From: Ideonella_A sakaiensis_A
GTDB taxonomy: Bacteria > Pseudomonadota > Gammaproteobacteria > Burkholderiales > Burkholderiaceae_C
Reading direction: 5' to 3'
Length of the DNA stretch: 64,000 nt
Assembly (NCBI RefSeq): GCF_048320135.1
Contig: NZ_CP182947.1
Span: forward strand, 3,410,001 to 3,474,000
A program made the translations under genes and the position numbers. Below the pieces are notes generated by a model. That model was not told where the DNA came from. It saw nothing but the letters and a program-made list of their open reading frames with translations, and did no database searches. How positions within the stretch are numbered: position 1 is the stretch's first letter; the number at the start of each line of letters is the position of its first letter. Below, piece after piece: positions 15,537 through 24,352 of the stretch.

Positions 15537-15992
15537 TTGATCGAAAAATTGTTCACCCGCGCGCCTTCCGGCGGACCGATGATCGAGCATCAGACCGTCC
15601 GCGTGGTTGCCGGCGCCGGCATCGAAGGCGATCGGTATTTCGACTGCCACGACGAGCCGGGCCAGAACATCACGCTCGTCGAGGCCGAGGTGATCGAGGG
15701 TTTTCTCGCGCAGCACCAGCGCGCGCACGACCTGTCGGTGACCGGCAGAAACCTCGTCACCCGCGGCGTCCGTCTGAATGAGCTGGTTGGCAGGGAATTC
15801 TCGATCGGCCCGGTGCGCCTGCGAGGCATCGAACTGTGTGACCCGTGCCGGCTGCTCGGTGAATCGCTGGCCAGCACGACCCTGCCGGCTGCCGAGGTCG
15901 TCAGGCAGTTCGTCCGGCGCGGGGGGCTGCGGGCCGACGTGTTGTCGTCCGGAGAAATCGCCGTCGGCGCCCCGCTGGAACGCGCCCGCTGA
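15537..15992 (+). CDS. MOSC domain protein
   Basis: 151 residues with the MOSC pattern: GIEGDRYFD near residue 30, ITLVEAEVIEGF, LVTRGVRLNELVGREFSIG, and the conserved Cys in IELCDPCRLLGE. MOSC domains bind or transfer sulfur from molybdenum cofactor sulfurases; stand-alone forms are presumed to handle sulfur, or reduced N-hydroxylated compounds. The start is taken as TTG 15537 because cgggag (15525-15530) sits at the right distance and no ATG is available before the domain. Confidence 0.8.
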   Translation: MIEKLFTRAPSGGPMIEHQTVRVVAGAGIEGDRYFDCHDEPGQNITLVEAEVIEGFLAQHQRAHDLSVTGRNLVTRGVRLNELVGREFSIGPVRLRGIELCDPCRLLGESLASTTLPAAEVVRQFVRRGGLRADVLSSGEIAVGAPLERAR

Positions 15993-16022
15993 TTCGTCAA
16001 CGCCAAGTTCGGGACCACATCC

Positions 16023-16529
16023 ATGCGCCTGTTCATCTCCTTGACCGCCGCACTTTTCGTTACGCTCCTTGCCGGCTGCGCCGGCCATTCGCACTACGCC
16101 GGACTCGAAGGCCGGGAGATCAAGGCACTGTCGGCACAGGAAATCGACGGGCTGCGCCAGGGCCGCGGCATGAGCCTCGCGCTGGCCGCCGAACTGAACG
16201 GCTACCCGGGGCCGCTGCATGTGCTGGAACTGGGTGATCGGCTGGCGCTGACGGGCAGCCAGCGCAGCGCGACGCAGGCGCTGTACGACCGCATGAAGGC
16301 TGCCGCGGTCGCCGCTGGCAGCGATGTCATCAGCGCGGAGCGCGAACTCGATCGCCTGTTTGCCAGCCGGACGATCGACGAGGCGAAACTCGATGCAGCA
16401 CTGGCGCGTGTCGCGAACGCGCAGGCGAGGCTGCGCGGCGCCCATCTGCAGGCGCATCTCGAGCAGCTGCGCATCCTCACACCGGAGCAGGTTCGCATCT
16501 ACAACCAGCTGCGAGGCTACCGGTCGTGA
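16023..16529 (+). CDS. Spy/CpxP-like periplasmic lipoprotein
   Basis: 168 residues. A signal with lipobox LLAGC (Cys19) predicts a lipoprotein. The mature part is helical, with LALTGSQRSATQALYDRM and LRILTPEQVRIYNQLRG, resembling the LTxxQ repeats of Spy/CpxP/CnrX proteins, which act as periplasmic chaperones or metal sensors. The residues that would bind metal are not obvious. It starts 30 bases past the MOSC gene. Confidence 0.7.
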   Translation: MRLFISLTAALFVTLLAGCAGHSHYAGLEGREIKALSAQEIDGLRQGRGMSLALAAELNGYPGPLHVLELGDRLALTGSQRSATQALYDRMKAAAVAAGSDVISAERELDRLFASRTIDEAKLDAALARVANAQARLRGAHLQAHLEQLRILTPEQVRIYNQLRGYRS

Positions 16530-16620
16530 GGCCGGCGGCTTGCAGGATGCGCAGCCGGTCCCCGGTCGCGCCGACGCCGGCGCGGCCGCGATGCCCATGC
16601 ACTGACCGGAGCTGACGACG

Positions 16621-17130
16621 ATGGACATCGCTGCCGCGCTGCCAGAACATGCCCGCGGCATTGCCGCCGTCCATGTGCGCTCGTGGCAGGCGGCCTACGC
16701 CGGGATCCTCGAGCCGGATTTTCTCGATGGCCTGTCGATCGACAAGCGGGCGGCGGCCTGGAGCGAGATCCTGCAGAAAACCGAATCGCGGACCCTGGTC
16801 GCGAGCCTGGGCGATCAGGTTGCCGGCTTCGTCAGCCACGGGCCTTGCCGTGATGCCGATGGCGAAAACCGCGGCGAGGTCTGGGCCCTCTATGTCGAAC
16901 CCGGCTCGTGGCGGCAGGGCATTGGCCAGGCGCTGCTGGCCGCAGCGCTGCGCGAACTGCGCACCGCTGGCCAGCAAGAGGTTTCGCTGTGGGTGCTCAG
17001 CGCCAACCGACGCGGCCTGGACTTTTATCTGCAGTGCGGATTCACCCGGGTCGACGGCAGCGAAAAACGTTTCGAACTCGGCGGCCGCGAGGTCGAGGAA
17101 GTCCGCCTGCAATTGCGCAATGCTGCCTGA
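16621..17130 (+). CDS. GNAT acetyltransferase
   Basis: 169 residues: AAVHVRSWQAAYAGILEPDF is the N-terminal helix common to many Acetyltransf_1 proteins, WALYVEPGSWRQGIGQALL the strand and acetyl-CoA loop, and LWVLSANRRGLDFYLQCGF the tail. Target unknown. Start ATG 16621 has a gga-gc-like ribosome site just upstream. Confidence 0.85.
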   Translation: MDIAAALPEHARGIAAVHVRSWQAAYAGILEPDFLDGLSIDKRAAAWSEILQKTESRTLVASLGDQVAGFVSHGPCRDADGENRGEVWALYVEPGSWRQGIGQALLAAALRELRTAGQQEVSLWVLSANRRGLDFYLQCGFTRVDGSEKRFELGGREVEEVRLQLRNAA

Positions 17131-17176
17131 TCCGCGAACATCGGTGCCTTGTTTTTCACGACACCGCTGACGCCGC

Positions 17177-17578
17177 ATGCCCGACCCGACACCCTACGAT
17201 CCCGATTCGCCTCCCTCCAGCGCCGAATGGCGCGGCGCGTCGGAGGCCGATCGACTGCAACGCGTGATCGCCTTTCACCGGGCCCACCCGATCAAGGCCG
17301 GCAGTGTGCAGGCGCATGCCGGCATCCACGTCATCGTCGAGAACCAGTTGGCGAAGCCGCACCAGGCGACGGTGAAGGCGCTCGCGCGGCTGCAGCAAGC
17401 CGGCCTGTCGCGCCATGAGGCGGTGCATGCGATCGGCTCGGTGTACGCAAAGGAGATTTATGGCGTGTTGCGCAATCAGGGTCGGCCGGCCGCACAAGAC
17501 GACGATCCGCAGGCGCGGATCGACGCGGCGATCGACGCGATCGATGCGCAAGCCTGGTTGAACGCGCACTCCGACTGA
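17177..17578 (+). CDS. DUF1841-like conserved hypothetical protein
   Basis: 133 residues. The core HAGIHVIVENQLAKPHQATV followed by LARLQQAGLSRHEAVHAIGS has the spaced His residues and helix pattern of DUF1841 and relatives; the match is from memory and only moderate. His residues at both helices might form a metal site. Function unknown. Terminal region rich in Asp and Ala. Confidence 0.65.
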   Translation: MPDPTPYDPDSPPSSAEWRGASEADRLQRVIAFHRAHPIKAGSVQAHAGIHVIVENQLAKPHQATVKALARLQQAGLSRHEAVHAIGSVYAKEIYGVLRNQGRPAAQDDDPQARIDAAIDAIDAQAWLNAHSD

Positions 17579-17625
17579 TCGCAACGCGGCGCACGCGAGA
17601 GGCGGCTCCGGGGCAGAATGCCGCG

Positions 17626-18228
17626 ATGCACATCGCCATCCTCACCTTCCAGGGCTTCAACGAGATCGACTCGCTGCTTGCGCTCGGCATCCTGAACCGG
17701 ATCAAGAAACCGGATTGGCGGGTCACGATCTGTTGTCCGGAAGTGGAAGTGACGTCGATGAACGGGCTCGCGGTGAAGGCGCAGTCGATGCTCGAAGACG
17801 CTGCGGGCGCCGATGCGGTGCTGGTTGGCAGCGGCACCAGGACCCGCGAGGTCGTCGCGTCGCCACAGCTGATGTCGAGGCTGCGGCTCGATCCGCGCCG
17901 GCAACTGATCGCCGCGCAATGCTCCGGCACGCTGATCCTGGCCAGGCTCGGCCTGGTCGATGGCATTGCGGCCTGCACCGATCTGACGACCAGACCGTGG
18001 GTGCAGGAGGCCGGCGTCGAGGTGCTGGACCAGCCCTTCTTCGCCAACGGCAACATTGCCACCGCCGGCGGCTGCCTCGCGTCGCCGTACCTTGCCGCCT
18101 GGATCATCGCGCGCAGCGAAGGCGTCGAGGCCGCAGCGGCGGCGCTGCATTACGTCGCGCCGGTCGGTGAGAAGGACGCCTATGTCGGCCATGCGATGCG
18201 CCAGATCACGCCCTACCTGGAGAAGTGA
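17626..18228 (+). CDS. DJ-1/PfpI family protein
   Basis: 200 residues, the full length for the family. The nucleophile elbow is AAQCSGTLILARLGL with Cys99, and Glu13 (FNEID) is in the position that polarises it in DJ-1. The N-terminal ILTFQGFNEID resembles isonitrile-hydratase-like and PfpI-like members. It may act as a glyoxalase, hydratase or chaperone; the sequence does not decide. Confidence 0.85.
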   Translation: MHIAILTFQGFNEIDSLLALGILNRIKKPDWRVTICCPEVEVTSMNGLAVKAQSMLEDAAGADAVLVGSGTRTREVVASPQLMSRLRLDPRRQLIAAQCSGTLILARLGLVDGIAACTDLTTRPWVQEAGVEVLDQPFFANGNIATAGGCLASPYLAAWIIARSEGVEAAAAALHYVAPVGEKDAYVGHAMRQITPYLEK

Positions 18229-18302
18229 CGGCGCGCCGCGCGTCTGCCGCGCGAGCCGACATCCCGGCAACCGACAACACCCATCGTTCTCCCTCCGCCA
18301 CC

Positions 18303-18746
18303 ATGCCGACTGCTGCCGACATCACCGCGTTTCTCGCCAAGGAATTCCCGCAGACCAAATGCACCGTCGAATCGGTCGGCGATTGCGCCGCGACGGTCAG
18401 GCATGAAGTCGGCGTCGCCGAGCTGCGGCCCGGTGGCACGGTGTCGGGGCCAGTGCTGATGGAGGTGGCCGACGTCGCCCTGTATGTTGCGATCCTCGGC
18501 GAAATCGGCATCGTGCCGCTGACGGTGACGACCAACCTGAACATCAATTTTCTGCGCATGCCGTCGAGCAAGGCGGCGATCGTCGGCGTCTGCAAGCTGC
18601 TGAAGATCGGCAGGTCGCTCGCGGTTGGCGAGGTCAGCCTGTATTCCGAGGGCAGCGATGCGCCCGTCGCGCACGTCGTTGGCACCTATTCGATTCCGCC
18701 TTCGGCGCGCGCTTCGGCGGCACCGTCGACCGGCCCGGCATCGTGA
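18303..18746 (+). CDS. PaaI-type hotdog thioesterase
   Basis: 147 residues with a hotdog core: RPGGTVSGPVLMEVADVALY contains the helix with the catalytic acidic residue, followed by TTNLNINFLRMP and a closing strand VGEVSLYSEG. PaaI-like enzymes hydrolyse acyl-CoA thioesters, often aromatic; the substrate here is not predictable. ATG 18303 begins at the usual family length. Confidence 0.8.
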   Translation: MPTAADITAFLAKEFPQTKCTVESVGDCAATVRHEVGVAELRPGGTVSGPVLMEVADVALYVAILGEIGIVPLTVTTNLNINFLRMPSSKAAIVGVCKLLKIGRSLAVGEVSLYSEGSDAPVAHVVGTYSIPPSARASAAPSTGPAS

Positions 18747-18876
18747 CAACCGGCGTGCGGAACAGCTGGGCGCCCGTCGGCGGCGAGGCCGGCCGAAACT
18801 GCGGCCGCGCAGCGCGGCGGCGGGACTCCGGAAAGCGCTGCGCCATCGATTGCTTGTGCCAGACAGGAGGTCAGAG

Positions 18877-19266
18877 ATGCTCGAATTGCTGAACCCAGCC
18901 GATATTCACGCGCCGGTCGGCGCCTACTCGCATACGGCCGTCGTGCCGGCCGGGACGCAGCTCGTGTTTGTCGCAGGGCAGGTCGGCATGCGGCCGGACG
19001 GCAGCGTGCCAGCGGACTTGGCAGGGCAGGCCGATGTGTTGTTCCAGAACCTGCGCGCCTGCCTCGCGGCGCATGGCGCCGGGATCGAGTCGATCGTCAA
19101 GCTGACCGCCTTCGTCGTGGCCGGGCAGGATATCCGGGTGATGCGCGAAGTCCGCGAACGCCACTTCGGCGCCCACCGGCCGGCGTCGACGGCGGTATTC
19201 GTGTCGCAGCTTGTCAGCCCGGACTTCCTGCTCGAGATCGAGGCGGTCGCGGTGAAGGGCGGGTGA
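18877..19266 (+). CDS. RidA family protein
   Basis: 129 residues matching RidA (YjgF/UK114): APVGAYSHTAVVPAGTQLVF, GQVGMRPDGSVP, and the tail ASTAVFVSQLVSPDFLLEIE. Enzymes of this family release ammonia from reactive enamine/imine intermediates; the active-site Arg of true RidA is not in its usual place, so the call is at family level. Strong ribosome site aggagg (18865-18870) fixes the start at ATG 18877. Confidence 0.8.
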   Translation: MLELLNPADIHAPVGAYSHTAVVPAGTQLVFVAGQVGMRPDGSVPADLAGQADVLFQNLRACLAAHGAGIESIVKLTAFVVAGQDIRVMREVRERHFGAHRPASTAVFVSQLVSPDFLLEIEAVAVKGG

Positions 19267-19283
19267 GCCGTCTGGCAACGCCG

Positions 19284-19772
19284 ATGGCTGCCGGCACGAC
19301 GCTCCGCATCGGCCTGATCTCCGATACCCACGGGCTGCTGCGCCCGGACGTTGCCGCGTTCCTGAGCGGCAGCGACCACATCATCCATGCTGGCGACATC
19401 TGCGACCCGGTGATCCTCGAGCAACTCGCCGCGCTGGCGCCGCTGACCGCAGTGCGTGGCAACAATGACCGCGGCGCCTGGGCCGACGGCCTCGCGGCAA
19501 CGGCATCGCTGCAAGTCGGCGGGGTCGGCATCCATGTCGTGCACGATCTGGCCGACCTCGGACCGGCGCCGCTCGACCCGGTCGTGCAAGTCGTCGTATC
19601 CGGCCATTCGCACAAGCCCCGCGTCGAGCGCGAAGGGCCGGTGCTCCATGTCAATCCGGGCAGCGCCGGGCCGCGCCGCTTCAAGCTGCCGATCGCCGCG
19701 GCCGAACTGCTGATCGAGCGCGGCGTGGTGGTCGCCCGGATCACCGAGTTTTCCGGCCGCGCGCCGAGTTGA
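19284..19772 (+). CDS. YfcE-type metallophosphoesterase
   Basis: 162 residues with all phosphodiesterase metal motifs: DTH near the N-terminus (ISDTHGLL), HAGDICD, GNNDRG, VVSGHSHKP and HVNPGSAG. This is the YfcE/MJ0936 family, which hydrolyses phosphodiesters with two metal ions. A GTG at 19263 that overlaps the RidA stop is an alternative start; ATG 19284 gives the usual length. It is likely co-translated with ridA-like gene 18877. Confidence 0.85.
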   Translation: MAAGTTLRIGLISDTHGLLRPDVAAFLSGSDHIIHAGDICDPVILEQLAALAPLTAVRGNNDRGAWADGLAATASLQVGGVGIHVVHDLADLGPAPLDPVVQVVVSGHSHKPRVEREGPVLHVNPGSAGPRRFKLPIAAAELLIERGVVVARITEFSGRAPS

Positions 19773-19796
19773 CGGCGGGCGTCGATCCGGCGTCGA

Positions 19797-20120
19797 TCAG
19801 CCCGATCGCTCGACCACCACCTCGCTGAACTGCAGCAGCGGCGGCTGGTCGGTGTAGTTCGGTATGTCGCCGAGGATTTCCTTCGCGTGCGGGCCGAAGG
19901 CGGACTGGAATGCCTCGACCGATTCGCAGAAGATGTGACACATCGCGATGTAGGTCGGCGGATCGCCCGGTTTGCCGCCGGCCAGCCCCTTGTCGACCGT
20001 GTAGTAGAGGCAGGCATCGCCCATGCGCTGCTTCAGCAGCGGCATGTGCTTGTCTCGGTAATAGGCGTGGTCGAAACGCGCGCCCGGGGCGTTCGCATAC
20101 ATGACGCTGACCTTGATCAT
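19797..20120 (-). CDS. EthD-like stress-response A/B barrel protein
   Basis: 107 residues on the minus strand. KVSVMYANAPGARFDHAYYR followed by DKHMPLLKQRMG is the conserved start of EthD proteins, and the central segment has the FxSxEAFQSAFGPH pattern. EthD proteins are dimeric ferredoxin-like folds associated with ether or ring-cleaving pathways. It is convergent with the YfcE gene, and has a good ribosome site (gggagga) before ATG 20120. It is the only minus-strand gene between 1 and 37 kb. Confidence 0.8.
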   Translation of the reverse strand: MIKVSVMYANAPGARFDHAYYRDKHMPLLKQRMGDACLYYTVDKGLAGGKPGDPPTYIAMCHIFCESVEAFQSAFGPHAKEILGDIPNYTDQPPLLQFSEVVVERSG

Positions 20121-20341
20121 GTGGTTCCTCCCAGTGTCGAACAAGCGGCGCCGGAAGCCCGGTATGGCGACGGGTCTGCCACTTGCGAGCGACAGAATGC
20201 ACCAAACGGCTGCAGCTTGGAAGCGGCCGGTCGCGGCCATCGTCTGCAATACGGTGCGGGGCACGCCCGTCCTGCCGTTCGTCAATAATCCGACCGCCTA
20301 CGCCGCGCACACTTCTTCGACTGTCAGCCCGGGAGTCCACG

Positions 20342-20650
20342 ATGCTTGAACTGCGTCCGAATTGCGAGCATTGCAACAAGCCGCTGCCGCCGGCGTCGCC
20401 GGAAGCGCGGATCTGCTCGTTCGAATGCACGTTCTGCGCCGCCTGCGTCGATGGCCTGCTGGCCAATGTCTGCCCGAACTGCGGCGGCGGGTTCGTGCCG
20501 CGGCCGATCCGGCCATTCAACGACTGGAAAGGCGGCAACCACCTCGGCAAATACCCGGCGAGTACGACGGTGAAGCATCGGCCGGTCTCGGCCGAGGCCC
20601 ATGCGCAGTTTGCGGCGCAGCTGCGTGGTATCCCGCCCGAGCAGCGTTAG
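20342..20650 (+). CDS. DUF1272 zinc-ribbon protein
   Basis: 102 residues: MLELRPNCEHCNKPLPP and the repeated Cys pairs ICSFECTFCAACVDGLL and CPNCGGGF mark DUF1272, a small zinc-ribbon family. Its function is unknown. The C-terminal 30 residues are hydrophilic. The 220 bases upstream separate it from the divergent EthD gene and probably hold promoters for both. Confidence 0.85.
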   Translation: MLELRPNCEHCNKPLPPASPEARICSFECTFCAACVDGLLANVCPNCGGGFVPRPIRPFNDWKGGNHLGKYPASTTVKHRPVSAEAHAQFAAQLRGIPPEQR

Positions 20651-20836
20651 CCATCACAGGCCACCGGGACGGCAGTGCCCGGCGGATGGCGACCGGAAGC
20701 CCGCCGAGCGGCCCCTGGCGGCGCCTGCTGGTCGAGCAACTGGCAAGACACCGGGTCCGTTCCGACCCGCGCTGACGCCCGCTCGAGACCGTGCCGGCTG
20801 CTATTCTCGATGGCCCACCCACTCGAAGAGAAAACG

Positions 20837-21367
20837 ATGCGCCGACAATTCCTCTCGTTTGCCTTGCTGTTCGCCATCATCGGTGGTCCCGCGGTCGCCG
20901 GGCCGACCGATCCGTCGAAATTCGATGGCACGCCGTACAAGCCGCAGAAGGCGCTGTACGACTTCAACTACGCGAAGCCGACCGATGCCAAGCCGGCATT
21001 CGGCTATATCAAGAATCATCTGAGGGCGATCAAGGAATACGGCACGCCGGCCGGTTCGCACATCGTGATCGTCGCGCACGGCAACGAGCTGCATGCCTTC
21101 TCGCGCCTGAACCGCGCCGCCTATCCCGAGATGTACGACGAGCTGAAGGCCTTGAAGGACGCCGGCGTCTCGATCCAGGTGTGTGCCAATGCGGCCCGCT
21201 CGCGCGGCTACAAGCCCGACGAGTTCTACGACGTGATCACCGTCGTGCCGGCCGCGGTGATCGACATCGCGAAATGGCAGAACGACGGCTACAGCTACAT
21301 GTGGGCCGGCTGGTACCCGCGGCTGACCCGCGACGAGGTCGTCAAGCAGCATCCCGAGTTGCAGTAA
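20837..21367 (+). CDS. secreted DsrE-family protein
   Basis: 176 residues with an N-terminal signal peptide (QFLSFALLFAIIGGPAVAG, cleavage near residue 22). The body has the DsrE/F-like pattern HIVIVAHGNELHAFSRLN, then YDELKALKDAGVSIQVCANA, with a conserved Cys near the end of the strand, and the tail VVPAAVIDIAKWQNDGYSYM. DsrE-like proteins transfer sulfur or form oligomers; the periplasmic form is common and uncharacterised. Confidence 0.8.
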   Translation: MRRQFLSFALLFAIIGGPAVAGPTDPSKFDGTPYKPQKALYDFNYAKPTDAKPAFGYIKNHLRAIKEYGTPAGSHIVIVAHGNELHAFSRLNRAAYPEMYDELKALKDAGVSIQVCANAARSRGYKPDEFYDVITVVPAAVIDIAKWQNDGYSYMWAGWYPRLTRDEVVKQHPELQ

Positions 21368-21391
21368 ACCCCCGAGGTTGCACCGCGGCCG

Positions 21392-21413
21392 TGCGCCGGC
21401 ATATGCCGGCGCA
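21392..21413. repeat. 22-bp perfect palindrome
   Basis: Positions 21392-21402 and 21403-21413 are exact reverse complements, with no spacer. It lies 24 bases past the dsrE-like stop, so it could be a transcript-end hairpin, but no T-run follows. It could also be a protein-binding site. Confidence 0.5.
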
Positions 21414-21557
21414 GCGAGCGGTGATCGATCCCGAAAGGGAGCAAGTGCAAGACGGTGCCTTGGCATGCTCGGCGTGTCCGGCTGAACAGCCGGCGGCGCT
21501 GGTTTCGAACGGCCGGCAGGCCCTATATTCCAGTCCTTTCGACGAGACACCGTTGCG

Positions 21558-21806
21558 ATGACGTCCAAGCACAACCGTTGGCAGGAACGCTGGGACCTGA
21601 ACCAGGACGACGGCCTGGCGGTCCACGACAGCGGGTTGCGCGTGCGACTGCACGACGGAGTGGGCGTCGCCGACAACGCCGCCGAAATCGAGCAGGCGCT
21701 GCTGCCACAACACGGCCCGCACAACGCGCCGGCGATGGTGCGCCGGTTGATCCGTGAAGGCGCGCAGATGCTGATCGATCCGACCGCGCGCGGCTGGCGC
21801 GGCTGA
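21558..21806 (+). CDS. small hypothetical protein
   Basis: 82 residues, charged, no signal or membrane segment. NRWQERWDLNQDDGLAVHDS and LIREGAQMLIDPTARGWRG are the visible features; I do not recognise a family. The start is the first ATG. It lies alone between the dsrE-like and HIT genes. Confidence 0.55.
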   Translation: MTSKHNRWQERWDLNQDDGLAVHDSGLRVRLHDGVGVADNAAEIEQALLPQHGPHNAPAMVRRLIREGAQMLIDPTARGWRG

Positions 21807-21844
21807 GTGCCGTTCCCGAACACCTCCTTGATCCGCTTGATGCC

Positions 21845-22300
21845 ATGAACCACTCGAATTGCCTGTTCTGCCGGATCGGCAGCGGCGAGGTGCCCGCGCG
21901 CATCGTCGCCGAAACCGACGATGTCGTCGCCTTCCTCGATATCCGGCCGATCCGCGAGGGCCATGTGCTGGTGATGCCGAAGCCGCATCACGCCTATTTC
22001 GACGACATGCCGCCGGCGCTGACGCAGCAGGTGATGGGCGTCGCCCAGCGGCTCGCCCCGGTGTTGCGCTCGGAATTTGGCGTCGAGCGAGTCGGTCTGC
22101 TGTTTTCGGGCGTCGACATCGCGCATGCGCATGCCCACCTGGTGCCGATGGTCGAGCCGACCGACCTGACATCACCGCGCTATTTCGAGGAGAAGCAGCT
22201 GACCTTCCGGCCAGCGCCGCTGGCCGACGGCGGGCAACTCGACGCCACCGCCGAGCGGATCCGCAACGGGCTGGCCAGGCATGCCGATTCCGGAGCTTGA
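21845..22300 (+). CDS. HIT family hydrolase
   Basis: 151 residues. NCLFCRIGSGEVPARIVAET has the Cys pair of Hint-type proteins, and HAHAHLVP (His94, 96, 98) is the catalytic histidine triad. It would hydrolyse purine nucleoside phosphoramidates or similar adenylates. The final 20 bases overlap the start of the next GNAT gene. Confidence 0.9.
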   Translation: MNHSNCLFCRIGSGEVPARIVAETDDVVAFLDIRPIREGHVLVMPKPHHAYFDDMPPALTQQVMGVAQRLAPVLRSEFGVERVGLLFSGVDIAHAHAHLVPMVEPTDLTSPRYFEEKQLTFRPAPLADGGQLDATAERIRNGLARHADSGA

Positions 22301-22826
22301 TCCGATCCGCACCGAGCGGCTCGAGATCCGGCCGGTCCGCGCCGACGATCTGCCGGCGCTGCTCGATGTCAACGGCGATGCCGAGGTCACGCGCTTTCTG
22401 CCGTATGCCGCGTGGAACGGGCTTGCCGATGCCGAAGCCTGGCTCGGCAGGATGGATGCGCTGGCGGCCGCCGGCACCGGCCGGCAACTGGTGATGCTGC
22501 GCCGGCAAGACAACCGGGTGATCGGCAGCGTGCTGCTGTTCCGCTACGAGGAAGCCGCTTCGCGGCTGGAGCTCGGTTATGCGGTCGGGCGCAGCCACTG
22601 GCGCCAGGGGCTGGCTCGCGAAGCCCTCGCCGCGGTGCTCGGTGCCGCTTTCGGGCCGATGGCGATTCGCCGCGTCGAGGCCGAGGTCGACCCGGACAAT
22701 CTGGCATCGAACGCGCTGCTGTTGTCGCTCGGCTTCACGCTGGAAGGCCGGCTCAGGCAGCGCTGGGTCGCGAAGGGCAGGGCCTACGACGTCAATGCCT
22801 ACGGCCTGCTGGCCAGCGAGTGGTGA
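22281..22826 (+). CDS. GNAT acetyltransferase, RimJ/RimL-like
   Basis: 181 residues: IRTERLEIRPVRADDLPALL is the start typical of RimJ/RimL-type N-acetyltransferases, with LGYAVGRSHWRQGLAREAL (acetyl-CoA loop) and DPDNLASNALLLSLGFTLEG. Overlaps the HIT gene by 20 bases, so translation may be coupled. Target unknown. Confidence 0.85.
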   Translation: MPIPELDPIRTERLEIRPVRADDLPALLDVNGDAEVTRFLPYAAWNGLADAEAWLGRMDALAAAGTGRQLVMLRRQDNRVIGSVLLFRYEEAASRLELGYAVGRSHWRQGLAREALAAVLGAAFGPMAIRRVEAEVDPDNLASNALLLSLGFTLEGRLRQRWVAKGRAYDVNAYGLLASEW

Positions 22827-22929
22827 TGACCCGCGCGCAGACGTCGCCGGCATTGGCCACGCTGCCCGACGACGGGTGGGCCGACACCGCCTGATTGAAC
22901 TTCGCGCAGCGCTGCGCACTCGCAGCAGG

Positions 22930-23457
22930 ATGGACCACATCTTCTTCGACGACTGGGACAAGCTGAACCGCACGCTCATCGTCGGTGTGCTGGCCTATGT
23001 GCTGCTGGTGATCTTCTTGCGCGCATCGGGCAAGCGCACGCTGTCGAAGCTCAATGCCTTCGACCTGGTCGTCACCGTCTCGTTCGGTTCGACGCTGGCG
23101 ACGATCTTGCTGAACAAGGATGTCACGCTGGCCCAGGGCGCGCTCGCGTTGCTGCTGCTGATCACGATGCAGTTTCTCGTCACCTGGTCGAGTGTGCGCT
23201 GGCGCTCGATCAAGTCGGTGGTGTCGAGCGAGCCATCGCTGCTGCTGTACCGCGGCGAATTGCTCGGCGATGCGCTGCACGCGACGCGCGTCACCGAAGA
23301 CGAGGTGCTCGCCGCAGTGCGCGGCTCGGGCATCGCCGCGCTCGACGAGGTCGAAGCGGTGGTGCTCGAGACCGACGGCTCGCTGAGCGTCGTGCGGGCG
23401 CCTGGAGCCGGAAACGGTTCGGCGCGGTCCAGCCTCGACCCGATCGCGAAGCCCTGA
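22930..23457 (+). CDS. DUF421 (YetF-like) membrane protein
   Basis: 175 residues. Three membrane helices in the first 90 residues, with the family motif RASGKRTLSKLNAFDLVVTV, then a cytoplasmic domain with YRGELLGDALHATRVTEDEV and LEVVVLETDGSLSV-like segment. YetF proteins are linked to spore or stress processes, but no activity is known. A GC hairpin (23485-23500) follows the stop but has no T-run. Confidence 0.85.
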   Translation: MDHIFFDDWDKLNRTLIVGVLAYVLLVIFLRASGKRTLSKLNAFDLVVTVSFGSTLATILLNKDVTLAQGALALLLLITMQFLVTWSSVRWRSIKSVVSSEPSLLLYRGELLGDALHATRVTEDEVLAAVRGSGIAALDEVEAVVLETDGSLSVVRAPGAGNGSARSSLDPIAKP

Positions 23458-23656
23458 TCCGGCTCGTCCGGCCTGCCGCTGACCGCCGCCGTGTGGCGGC
23501 TGATTGCGCCGTGCTGCCGACGCCCGGCGTGTCAGGTCGAGACCTACACCGATCTGCGCGGCAGTCCCACGGCAGATCCGCTGCTGGACCCGCGAGCGGC
23601 AAAGGGCCGCGCCCGTAAGGTTGATGGGCAGTCAACAACTCGAACAAGCACCCATC

Positions 23657-24352
23657 ATGTGCCCTTTCTCGACCACCCAGGACCGGCCGGCGTCGGTCCC
23701 CCAACAGCACTTCAATGCCTTCATCGGCAGCAGCGAATTTCCCTGTGTCGGCGCCCGGTCGGCGCTGAACAGGGATCGGCTGCGTTATGTCCATCTCGAG
23801 CGGCTCGGCAGCGTCGCTGCGGCGCGCCGTCTGTGTGATGAGCTGGCCGCGTTTTCAGCCGAGTTTCCGGATCCGGGCAGCCAGCCGGTCAGTTTTGTTG
23901 CAACCTTCGAAGCCGAGATCGAAGGCGGCGAAGAGGAATTCGAGCGCCTGCTGTGGCGGCAGCTGCAGCTGGTGCATCAGATCGACCGCGAACATGCGGC
24001 CTGGGATCCACGCGTCAGCGCGGACCCGTCGCACCGCGAGTTCTCGATGAGTGTTGGCGGCCGCGCGTTTTTTGTCGTCGGCATGTTCCCGAAGGCGTCG
24101 CGGATGGCGCGGCGCAGCCCGATGCCGTGCCTGGTGTTCAATTTTCACGACCAGTTCGAGACGCTGAAGGCGTCGGGCAAATATGCCGGCATGCAGAAGG
24201 TGATCCGTGCGCGCGACACCGCGTTGCAGGGATCGATCAATCCGGTGCTCGCCCGTTTTGGCGAGTCGTCGGAGGCGCGGCAGTATTCGGGCCGCGCGGT
24301 ACCGGCCGACTGGGTCTGCCCGTTTTCTGCAGAGGCCGCCAACGATGCATGA
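23657..24352 (+). CDS. YqcI/YcgG family protein (GntA-like haem N-hydroxylase family)
   Basis: 231 residues starting MCPFS, with EFPCVGARSALNRDRLRYV near the N-terminus and the central segment HREFSMSVGGRAFFVVGMFP. This is the YqcI/YcgG family, whose characterised members (GntA) are haem-dependent N-hydroxylases of arginine or guanidino compounds. I infer a similar oxidation. It overlaps a DUF1989 gene by 8 bases, a frequent partner. Confidence 0.8.
   Translation: MCPFSTTQDRPASVPQQHFNAFIGSSEFPCVGARSALNRDRLRYVHLERLGSVAAARRLCDELAAFSAEFPDPGSQPVSFVATFEAEIEGGEEEFERLLWRQLQLVHQIDREHAAWDPRVSADPSHREFSMSVGGRAFFVVGMFPKASRMARRSPMPCLVFNFHDQFETLKASGKYAGMQKVIRARDTALQGSINPVLARFGESSEARQYSGRAVPADWVCPFSAEAANDA

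Noticed and set aside
23485..23500. GC hairpin after the DUF421 gene as terminator
   Set aside because: Six-base stem and no T-run, common by chance at this GC content.
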